Shown here piece by piece: positions 1 to 7,107 of a stretch of DNA of 64,000 nt. This DNA is from Acinetobacter sp. MB5 (GTDB taxonomy: Bacteria > Pseudomonadota > Gammaproteobacteria > Pseudomonadales > Moraxellaceae): NCBI RefSeq assembly GCF_003261585.1, contig NZ_POVU01000003.1, positions 229,138 to 293,137 on the forward strand. The letters are read 5' to 3'. Every line of letters begins with the position of its first letter. Position 1 is the stretch's first letter. The position numbers and the translations under genes are program-made. A model generated the notes under the pieces. The model worked only from the letters and a program-made list of their open reading frames with translations, was not told where the DNA came from and ran no database searches.

Positions 1-223
1 GCACTTAAAATTAATAAACATACAGTAATTAATATTTTATAAGTCATTTTTATCACTTACCTATATTTGATCAATAAATTATATTTTAAATGCCCTGAAA
101 AATTCAGGAATTAATATGGTATTTAATACCATAAAAATCCCACTTAATTTCAAAAGACTTCTTTCATAATCTTTATTTCTCCATCAAGAGAAATTGGAAT
201 CCACTCTAATACATCGCAAGAGG

Positions 224-250
224 AATAAAAAGGGCTTACGAAAGTAAGTC
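224..250 (-). terminator. Possible rho-independent terminator after the first gene
   Basis: Read on the minus strand, a short stem (CTTAC/GTAAG around a four-base loop) is followed by CCC and a run of five T. It lies just past the stop codon of the exported protein ending at 279. The same bases also sit inside an open in-frame 3' extension of that gene, so the hairpin may be accidental. Confidence 0.4.
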
Positions 251-278
251 TAGTTAAAATTATTAAGCAATTTAAATA

Positions 279-1178
279 TTAAAATGGATTCTTACTACTT
301 ATTATATAGCCATCATTAAAAATATTATAATATAAAATATTCGATTTTTTACCATTATGTTCCCTTACTTTAATTTTATAATTTTCATCTATCCAAAAGT
401 CACTTCCCGTACCTAAATCTTTATAATAGAGTGTACCATTATAATATGTATACAACTTATATGATAGATCAGTACCGTCATCTCCATAATAAGTCATGAA
501 CACATATATATTATTCTTATTTGGCAACCTTAGAATTGAATCATTTGTATCTATCTCTCCTCCAAGATTTGATATTTCTGTATATAATTTTTCCGAATAA
601 CCTTTAAAGTTTATGCTTGTTGTTTTTGATTTTGAATTAAAGGGCAATTTAACGGGAGTAACAGCTTCAAGACTTTTTGCAATTATATCATTTTTAATAA
701 CTTTAACTTTTTTGTTTGGATAAAAATTTTCAAATTCATTATTTAAAAACTGATAACAATAAGTTCCATTATATGAAAGATCACGATACGCATATTTCAT
801 TCCCTTTATACATATTTTATTATCATCTTTTGAAAATTTTAATATTCTATCAGATATTACTTTTCCATCTTCATTTTCACCATCATAATATTCTCCATAA
901 AGAGGAAAAGCTTCTTTGTGAATAGGATCCACAACAACAATTGACCCATCTTGACTAACATCAAGAAGAATATAATTTTTATTAAAATTGGGGTTTAAAT
1001 TTAAGCTTTTCTGATACAAATTTAAATAATAATTTGAGCAAAAATCAATTTCCCCATAATCAAATTTACACTCTCCTTTATTTCCATTAATTGAAACAGT
1101 AAATTTACTTGCAGTACCTGCATAAGTATGCATGATAAAAATTAATAAAAAACTAAAAAATACAGAGATTTTATCCAT
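279..1178 (-). CDS. Exported protein of unknown function (possible T6SS immunity-type protein)
   Basis: The 299-residue product begins with a signal peptide (hydrophobic residues 5-18, likely cleaved near the Tyr-Ala-Gly-Thr-Ala segment). The mature part is rich in Tyr, Asn, Lys and Asp and has no family I recognise. It lies at the far end of a run of AT-rich minus-strand genes downstream of vgrG and a cell-wall effector, where periplasmic immunity proteins are often found; that role is inferred from place and export only. The Shine-Dalgarno (SD) sequence is weak, an AGG about 12 bases before ATG. After the TAA stop the same frame stays open for about 42 codons and ends in residues resembling this protein's own C-terminus, so the 3' end may have been reshuffled. 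Confidence 0.7.
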   Translation of the reverse strand: MDKISVFFSFLLIFIMHTYAGTASKFTVSINGNKGECKFDYGEIDFCSNYYLNLYQKSLNLNPNFNKNYILLDVSQDGSIVVVDPIHKEAFPLYGEYYDGENEDGKVISDRILKFSKDDNKICIKGMKYAYRDLSYNGTYCYQFLNNEFENFYPNKKVKVIKNDIIAKSLEAVTPVKLPFNSKSKTTSINFKGYSEKLYTEISNLGGEIDTNDSILRLPNKNNIYVFMTYYGDDGTDLSYKLYTYYNGTLYYKDLGTGSDFWIDENYKIKVREHNGKKSNILYYNIFNDGYIISSKNPF

Positions 1179-1208
1179 AAAATTTAAAGCCTAATTTCTA
1201 AAATTTAA

Positions 1209-1970
1209 TTACTTAACAAAATCACCTTTATCATTTAAATTAATTTTTTTAATTTTCCCTTTTTCTATATATAAAATTTCATAATTCCTATTGATTAAAA
1301 CATTTTTTGATGCATCCAAAGTTATATTTTTAATTATTCCTAAACTATTAACTGAGGTTAGATTTATTTCCAGATCACCAGATTCATCTGAAGAGGGCGA
1401 AGCTATTAGTAAAACTCCACTTCGCGTTCGATCAAAGACAACTGAATCACCATAACTTGCACTAATAAAGCTATATACTTTAATCAACTTAGAGCTATCA
1501 ATTAAGTTAATTTTATTACAACTATTTTTTTCCTTAGACATGATACAATTGATATGATCATTTGAATTATAAGGAAGAACAGTTACATAAAATCCATCAT
1601 CATTTTTCACCTTACTTGAAACTTTAATATTTCTTATAGGTTGATTAAGATATTTTAATCTATTTTTATATTCATCATTATAACAATATTCACGAGTTAA
1701 AGCAGCTCCATCACCTAAACTATAATTTAAACGTACCTCACATTTAGCAAAAGTATCATCTTTCCATTTTTTGAAATCTTTTGTCTTAAGATTACCATTA
1801 TCTTCTAATTTCTTTCTTAAAGAATTATTATCTTTTGAAATACAATTCAAAGCTTTAGTTACATTGTCAGATTGACACTTATTTTCAGAAGCCTGTGTGC
1901 ATGATGACCCTAAGGTACTTAAAATCGTTATGCATAAAGTATACACATATCTATTTTTTAAAAAAAACAT
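1209..1970 (-). CDS. Exported or lipid-anchored protein of unknown function
   Basis: I place the start at the ATG at 1970, not the upstream in-frame ATG at 2003. The 1970 start has a good SD (AAGGGA, 7 bases away) and lies one base past the stop of the preceding gene, while the longer form would overlap it. The 253-residue product starts with a hydrophobic signal segment ending Leu-Gly-Ser-Ser-Cys, a weak lipobox, so it may be a lipoprotein. The rest is polar, Lys/Asn/Asp-rich and has several Cys residues. I recognise no family. It is coupled to the truncated M15-like ORF before it and could be an immunity protein for that effector or a relative; this is inference. Confidence 0.65.
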   Translation of the reverse strand: MFFLKNRYVYTLCITILSTLGSSCTQASENKCQSDNVTKALNCISKDNNSLRKKLEDNGNLKTKDFKKWKDDTFAKCEVRLNYSLGDGAALTREYCYNDEYKNRLKYLNQPIRNIKVSSKVKNDDGFYVTVLPYNSNDHINCIMSKEKNSCNKINLIDSSKLIKVYSFISASYGDSVVFDRTRSGVLLIASPSSDESGDLEINLTSVNSLGIIKNITLDASKNVLINRNYEILYIEKGKIKKINLNDKGDFVK

Positions 1971-1971
1971 A

Positions 1972-2871
1972 CTAAATTCCCTTAAAATTAATAGGTAATA
2001 CAACTTTAAATGGTTTAGGCATTTTACTTTTTAACTCTTCAACAGTTCCATGTGCATGTATAGCCTTGCCATAACCAAAGACCAACCCTGTTTTTACTGC
2101 TTGATCATGAAACTTATCAACCCATAGTCTTCTATTATACTCATCAGAATAATATTTATTTGCATAATTTAGATTCCCTCCAACAATAGATCTCTTTCCT
2201 TTTGATCTTTCCAATAAGTAAGAGTTAACAAAATTTCTAATCCTAGCACTAACTTTAGCTAAAGGCATATTCTGAACAGAACCGTAAGGCTTTAAGTTTT
2301 GGGGACCTGTAATTTTTGAGAACTGTCTAGGAGCATTAACAACGCTTCTAACTGTTCTCCCCCAAACTCCAGACTTTGTTCTATTTAATATAGTATCAAC
2401 AACTCCTGCTGCTTGTTCATAGAAAAATTTTTCAGTTTTAAACTGTATTATTTCTGTTTCTGTTACTTTCATAATATCAATTATATCATCCCTCGATAAT
2501 ACTAGTTCAGAATCAAATTCAGAGATATTATTTTTTGAAGTCAAACCTGAACACAATAATAATGACCCTTTATTTATTTTATTAATTATATTCAATAATT
2601 TTTCGCCATTAAGATCAGCTACCGACTTCTTAAATAAACTATTCCTAAAATATTCATTAGATAGTAATGTTACATCAAAATGCACCCATGTTGTAGCTCC
2701 AGACTTTCCACTTTCAAACACTTTGGGTTCTAAATAAATTTTATTTATATGCCGCTTTTCTGAAGCATCCATTTTCTTAGCCATAACATCTTTTCTAATA
2801 AACTCCATATCACTTAACTCTGTTGTTCTCGTTCCATTTTTATTAAAGTGAATATCAAGAGCCAATCCCAT
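1972..2871 (-). CDS. M15-like peptidase domain protein, apparently 5'-truncated (effector remnant)
   Basis: The first residues after ATG are MGLALDIHF. Reading upstream in the same frame adds SVNH directly before the Met and then reaches a stop at 2908-2910. The joined SVNHMGLALDIHF matches the zinc-binding SxHxxGxAxD motif of M15/VanY peptidases, so the ORF begins inside the catalytic motif and the true N-terminus is missing. No ATG, GTG or TTG lies between that stop and this ATG. About 300 residues remain, including a later HAHG segment. I read this as the C-terminal part of a cell-wall-degrading T6SS effector left after recombination. It could still be translated from 2871 but would lack a metal ligand. 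Confidence 0.6.
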   Translation of the reverse strand: MGLALDIHFNKNGTRTTELSDMEFIRKDVMAKKMDASEKRHINKIYLEPKVFESGKSGATTWVHFDVTLLSNEYFRNSLFKKSVADLNGEKLLNIINKINKGSLLLCSGLTSKNNISEFDSELVLSRDDIIDIMKVTETEIIQFKTEKFFYEQAAGVVDTILNRTKSGVWGRTVRSVVNAPRQFSKITGPQNLKPYGSVQNMPLAKVSARIRNFVNSYLLERSKGKRSIVGGNLNYANKYYSDEYNRRLWVDKFHDQAVKTGLVFGYGKAIHAHGTVEELKSKMPKPFKVVLPINFKGI

Positions 2872-2913
2872 ATGATTTACCGATGTTCTTCCATGTATTT
2901 TATTATTTTAACT

Positions 2914-3183
2914 TCAACCAACCATGATACATGTCACTTTGTAATGACCTAGTGAAGTTTTAGTTATATTATCGAAAGATAAATGATATTTTCTTGTAAA
3001 ATTTAAAAAATTCTTACGACTGCCTTCTACTATATAATAATAACCACCCCATTCATTCTCACTATAACTCGGACTAGTTAAAAATGAAATTTTTCTTATA
3101 ATAACGTTATCCAATTTATAGCTAAACATCAAACTCAAATTAATGTTTTTATCTTTTTCTGCAAAGTTCTTAATATTTTCCAC
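2914..3183 (-). CDS. Small protein of unknown function, doubtful start
   Basis: An open frame of up to 96 codons ends at 2914. Its first possible start is a TTG at 3204 with no SD. A GTG at 3183 is preceded by AGGTGA at 7 bases and looks better, giving 89 residues. There is no signal peptide. The sequence has a Tyr/aromatic run (GGYYYIVEG) in the middle, and its spacing of hydrophobic blocks loosely resembles the end of the upstream fragment ending at 3209. No family recognised. It sits between two fragments of larger genes, so it may be a small cytoplasmic immunity protein or part of a decayed gene. Confidence 0.4.
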   Translation of the reverse strand: MENIKNFAEKDKNINLSLMFSYKLDNVIIRKISFLTSPSYSENEWGGYYYIVEGSRKNFLNFTRKYHLSFDNITKTSLGHYKVTCIMVG

Positions 3184-3208
3184 ATATATATCACCTACAA
3201 TCAACGAA

Positions 3209-3550
3209 TTATTGTTTATTTTTTATATTTAATTTATCACTCATTACTAAATAATATAATTTAGAAATATTATCATCAGGTTGTTCAGCTTCACAACTTA
3301 ATGCTTTTACTGTCAAAATTTTATCTAGTGTATACGACTTTGTATTCAATGAAATATCCGTAATCAACATTAAAGATAATTTTAAAAACTTTCTTTTCAT
3401 ATCTGATTCCCAATAGAACTTGTACTGAACGCTAGAATTTTGTGTGATTGGGCGACAGTGTATGTCGCCATGAAGGAGAATCGACTTATACACCGTTGAT
3501 TTGGAGTTTTCATCTTCAAATGATAATAACTTTGGGGCTAAATGCCCCAT
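3209..3550 (-). CDS. Fragment of a larger protein, probably decayed
   Basis: The frame from ATG at 3550 gives 113 residues, but it stays open upstream for 24 more codons (residues including YHSLSVGTKYVDVPH) to a stop near 3625, with no usable start codon and no SD at 3550. Protein-like sequence on both sides of the ATG suggests that the start of a longer gene is missing. No family recognised. It lies among other effector or immunity remnants. A shorter product from the internal Met at residue 51, followed by a Lys-Arg-Lys and hydrophobic stretch, is possible but unsupported. Confidence 0.35.
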   Translation of the reverse strand: MGHLAPKLLSFEDENSKSTVYKSILLHGDIHCRPITQNSSVQYKFYWESDMKRKFLKLSLMLITDISLNTKSYTLDKILTVKALSCEAEQPDDNISKLYYLVMSDKLNIKNKQ

Positions 3551-3670
3551 ATGTGGAACATCTACATATTTAGTCCCGACACTTAGAGAATGATATTTGC
3601 ATGTAGATAAATAATTCTATAAAAATTTCACATTAGAATCATGAAGATGTAAAAATTATTGTAGGAAAAC

Positions 3671-3694
3671 GGCTTTGTTGCACAAAGCCTTTTC
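3671..3694. terminator. Perfect hairpin, possible terminator or insertion-sequence end remnant
   Basis: GGCTTTGT and ACAAAGCC pair perfectly around a three-base loop, followed by TTTTC on the plus strand and GTTTTCC on the minus strand. It lies just past the stop of the minus-strand gene ending at 3696, so it can act as its terminator. The core GGCTTTGTTGCA also resembles the terminal inverted repeats of some small insertion sequences, so it could be a scar; no transposase is present. Confidence 0.45.
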
Positions 3695-3695
3695 T

Positions 3696-4322
3696 TCACT
3701 TAATTTCCTCAAAAATCAGGATACTATTTTTATTTTTACATAAAGATGTAATTGGATAATCAAATCCATTATTTTTTAAATACATAGAACACTCCAGAAT
3801 CAATTTATTATCTTTTATTTTTATATCAATTATTTTTTCTTTATTATGTTCCAAAACAGTCTGTTTATTCTCGATACCAATAATTACTGAATTAGGTTTT
3901 AAATATGAAAATGGGGTTCTATCTAAAAATGGCTGCCCATCATCTTCATTCAATAAAGAGTTTATAATATAACCAGACTTATGAGTTCTTATTTTAAATC
4001 CTTTATCATTAAAAATAAAATCCACAGGCAACCATTCTTGATTTACTCCGAATTGATCTGTGTAAGTATAATAAATTCCACCAGTGTTAGATTTTATAAA
4101 ATCAATATAAAATTCATCATTTGTCTTCTTATTTAAATCAGAAATTAGTGCCACCTTACCTTTATACCGATGTGATTTAATAGTTTCACACTGATCTAAA
4201 CCATTACAAACCTGTTTAGCATAATAAATTTTTCCTGAAAAATAATTATCATCTACATCTTTAGCAAAAGAAAAACCTGAGAAACAAAAAAATAAAAATA
4301 TTGAAATATTTTTAAAATTCAT
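3696..4322 (-). CDS. Exported protein of unknown function (immunity candidate)
   Basis: I choose the ATG at 4322 (SD GGTG 7 bases upstream) over the ATG at 4346. This gives 208 residues starting MNFKNISIFLFFCFSGFSFA, a clean signal peptide with an Ala cleavage site. The mature protein has scattered Cys residues that could form periplasmic disulfides and no domain I know. It lies 160 bases after a second small exported protein and on the same strand as the effector upstream. Location and export fit a second or orphan periplasmic immunity protein; no direct evidence shows this. Confidence 0.65.
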   Translation of the reverse strand: MNFKNISIFLFFCFSGFSFAKDVDDNYFSGKIYYAKQVCNGLDQCETIKSHRYKGKVALISDLNKKTNDEFYIDFIKSNTGGIYYTYTDQFGVNQEWLPVDFIFNDKGFKIRTHKSGYIINSLLNEDDGQPFLDRTPFSYLKPNSVIIGIENKQTVLEHNKEKIIDIKIKDNKLILECSMYLKNNGFDYPITSLCKNKNSILIFEEIK

Positions 4323-4484
4323 AGAATTCACCACTTTAAAAACCATATAGAAACATGTATTAACAGTTTTTTTTGCAAAAGGATTATTTTAAAAAATTTT
4401 CAGCCTTAATATTTATGTAACAATCAAAATTGACTATTTTTAAATTTTAACTAATGCAAGAATTTTAATAATTAATTATAAGTA

Positions 4485-4949
4485 TTAATCACACTTACTA
4501 TTCCACCCAGAATAATATCGACTATTTTTAAATCGATAAATTGCTTGTTTCTTACCTTTCTTGCTGTAATAGATTAAACTACCCTCTACAGGAACTTTAC
4601 AATCAGTCGGCATATCAACCATTCCTAGCCAATCAGACTGAGTAATCATAAATTCGTTCGTATATTTCTGACCTGTTGTATAGAAATCCTGTACTAAAAA
4701 TCCTGTATTAACCTTTCTAATAAATTTTCGACAAAAGGTAGCTTCATTTCTTTTTGATAGTTCAGGTGGACCATCTTCTTGTTTCTTAGCACAAAATAGT
4801 GTTACATCAGGTTTTAATTGATTGATTTGATCTTTTGGAATAATACAAGCCAAATATGAACCATCATTCTGTCGTATACAATCCGATTTGGCATTTATAA
4901 TTTGGGAATTTCCAAAAAATAGTAATGCAATTAAAAGTTTAACTTTCAT
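4485..4949 (-). CDS. Small exported cysteine-rich protein, candidate immunity protein for the adjacent effector
   Basis: The 154-residue product starts MKVKLLIALLFFGNSQIINA, a typical signal peptide. The mature part has six Cys residues, including one next to the C-terminus. SD AAGGAGAG lies 10 bases before the ATG. The gene starts 30 bases after the stop of the dual-domain cell-wall effector, with no room for a separate terminator, so the two should be co-transcribed. T6SS effectors that cut peptidoglycan act in the periplasm and are paired with exported immunity proteins encoded directly downstream, which is what is seen here. The fold is not recognised; the role is a strong inference from position. 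Confidence 0.75.
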   Translation of the reverse strand: MKVKLLIALLFFGNSQIINAKSDCIRQNDGSYLACIIPKDQINQLKPDVTLFCAKKQEDGPPELSKRNEATFCRKFIRKVNTGFLVQDFYTTGQKYTNEFMITQSDWLGMVDMPTDCKVPVEGSLIYYSKKGKKQAIYRFKNSRYYSGWNSKCD

Positions 4950-4978
4950 AAAACTAATACTCTCCTTTTCAAATTATA

Positions 4979-7093
4979 TTAACGTGTTGCATTACTATCG
5001 TATACAGGAAAACCTTGTTCCTTAAGATTTTTTAAATTTTCTTCAGAAGCAATATTAATTACTCCATGAATCTCTTCATAATATTTTTTTGGAAGATAGT
5101 ACTTATATGTTGTAATTGATCTACTATCAACTGTAATCATGTCTCCTTGGTTACCGCCTAGTCTAATAAAATTAGCTGTTCCGGAAATACCTAATACAAA
5201 ACAAACATGTCCATATCTTTTATCTTCTTCGCTTGTCCAAACTGCAATTGCTCCATAGGCTGGCTTTGATATTTTCACAAAACTAGAATCCCACTTAAAT
5301 GATTGTGATGATGCTAAAGCTTTACTCATTTTATAATTTGTTTCTTTTAAACAATAATTAACAAATGAGGCACACCATGGATTCTTATCTCCAACCATTG
5401 TTTTATATCCAGATTTAACCATCGTATGATAGTTATCTACTTTTTGAATTTCACCTTCTTTCTTTCCTTTCCACTGCTTTGCTTCTCTTATCGCTATTTT
5501 CATCCAAGGAGCTATAGATCCCGAGATTAAAGGTGTTGTCTTAGGTTTAATTGAGCAACCATCCAAATAATTACTTTTATAATTCTCACCATCTTTTAAA
5601 TAATGACTTACTGCAATTGCTATTTCAGATTTCATGACCTTTCCATCTTTAACACCTTTTTTTACTGCATTTCCTTTGTCATCTATAATATATCCATCCA
5701 TATTATTTTTTGGAAAAGCATTGACCCTTTTCTGTCTAATAGACTCTTCCTCTCCTTGTGGTATTTTCGATATATTATCTGCAAATACAACATGGTCAGG
5801 TTTTCCTGATGATACTGGAAATAATACTAACAAGTAAAAATCAATAAATTCTAAATTTTTTCCTTTTTGAGGTTCAAAATATTTTTTTACGTAATCCAAA
5901 TATTGTGCAGGTGTTAATTTTGCTAATTGTTTTATTCGCCTCAACTCAATATCAGGCTTTCCTTTTTTGGGCTTCCCCCAATAATTTGTTACTTTTTCTA
6001 TTATTGGCTCTTCACCAGTTATAGCTCTAAAAGTCTTAGGCATAATTTGTATCAAACCAGTGCCACCAGAATTCGATTGATTTGGGGCATCTGCTCTGAA
6101 AGTAAATCCACTTTCCCAAGCGAATACAGCCATCAGCATATTTGCCATTTTGATTTTCTTTTCCTCTCCCCAAAGTTCACTAGCAATAGCCACTACCTTT
6201 TTACGAAACTCACAATTTACTTTAGCTCCCCATATCAAATCATATTGCTTACATACGCATCCTGAAAGACTCGCAACAGCAACTGGTTTCTTGTTTTCAT
6301 TATGCTCTTGCTGTACTGCTATTTTTTGAGGAGTGGCTGTCGTAGTAGCTACTGTTGATGTTTTTTTTGCTGCGGTAGGTTGCTGTGTTTTTTGTGTAAC
6401 AGCTTTTGATGGTGTTGGGCTTGGTTGTACTTGCGGCGAAGCTGACTTATGTTCAACTTGCGTGGTTGATGTTTGCTGCTTTGCTTGTGGCGTAGCCGTT
6501 GTACTCGATGAAGAACCACCAGTAGACTTACGATCTGAAATAACATGACCTGTTGTCTTCTTTGCAGGAGGAACTTTAATCACACTATGTTCATCTAATT
6601 TAAGTACTGCATTATCATTGCTTTCACCTAGTTCTATCGCCTGATTTTGATAGATTTGGTTTGGTGATTTAATCGAAGGATTTAAAGCCAATAAAGCAGA
6701 GACTGTCGTATGGTGCTCTTTTGCAATTTTAGAAAGCGTATCACCTTTCTTGACTTTATATGTACCCCGCCAATACTTCCCTTGATTTCCCTGTGGTAGT
6801 AGAGTCACATCAAATTTCATTTTAGGGCTTATCATTTTTACCTTAATATTCTTATTTGGCGTGTGAATTTCCCCAATTTGCTTCATTTTTTGATCATGTG
6901 CTTTTCGCACAAATACCGTAAGAATATTTCCTCCCACATATTTAAGGGAAATCTCACCCTGAGCATTGGTCATGCCCTTTTTCACCATATCTTGCTGATT
7001 TTTGATTTCATAATACAAATTGGCAATCGGTTTATGCGTCAAATCATGCAAGATGAAAGTAATATCGTATAATTTATCTTTTGCTACAGTCAT
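4979..7093 (-). CDS. T6SS cell-wall effector: LysM, lysozyme-like and CHAP-like amidase domains
   Basis: The 704-residue protein has no signal peptide, as expected for a T6SS cargo. Residues 1-100 look like a beta-sandwich of the carboxypeptidase-regulatory/transthyretin type. Residues 112-155 form a LysM domain (YKVKKGDTLSKIAKEH). Residues 180-270 are a Thr/Pro/Gln-rich linker. Residues 280-460 resemble a lysozyme or lytic transglycosylase, with Glu327 in AWESGF and GGTGLIQIMPKTF after it. Residues 525-670 resemble the TIGR02594 CHAP/NlpC-like family, with Cys574 in NPWCASFVNY and His629 in YGHVCFVLG. It would cut both glycan and peptide parts of the target wall. It directly follows vgrG (15 bases) and precedes the candidate immunity gene. 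Confidence 0.8.
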   Translation of the reverse strand: MTVAKDKLYDITFILHDLTHKPIANLYYEIKNQQDMVKKGMTNAQGEISLKYVGGNILTVFVRKAHDQKMKQIGEIHTPNKNIKVKMISPKMKFDVTLLPQGNQGKYWRGTYKVKKGDTLSKIAKEHHTTVSALLALNPSIKSPNQIYQNQAIELGESNDNAVLKLDEHSVIKVPPAKKTTGHVISDRKSTGGSSSSTTATPQAKQQTSTTQVEHKSASPQVQPSPTPSKAVTQKTQQPTAAKKTSTVATTTATPQKIAVQQEHNENKKPVAVASLSGCVCKQYDLIWGAKVNCEFRKKVVAIASELWGEEKKIKMANMLMAVFAWESGFTFRADAPNQSNSGGTGLIQIMPKTFRAITGEEPIIEKVTNYWGKPKKGKPDIELRRIKQLAKLTPAQYLDYVKKYFEPQKGKNLEFIDFYLLVLFPVSSGKPDHVVFADNISKIPQGEEESIRQKRVNAFPKNNMDGYIIDDKGNAVKKGVKDGKVMKSEIAIAVSHYLKDGENYKSNYLDGCSIKPKTTPLISGSIAPWMKIAIREAKQWKGKKEGEIQKVDNYHTMVKSGYKTMVGDKNPWCASFVNYCLKETNYKMSKALASSQSFKWDSSFVKISKPAYGAIAVWTSEEDKRYGHVCFVLGISGTANFIRLGGNQGDMITVDSRSITTYKYYLPKKYYEEIHGVINIASEENLKNLKEQGFPVYDSNATR

Positions 7094-7107
7094 TTTAAAT
7101 TAAAACC

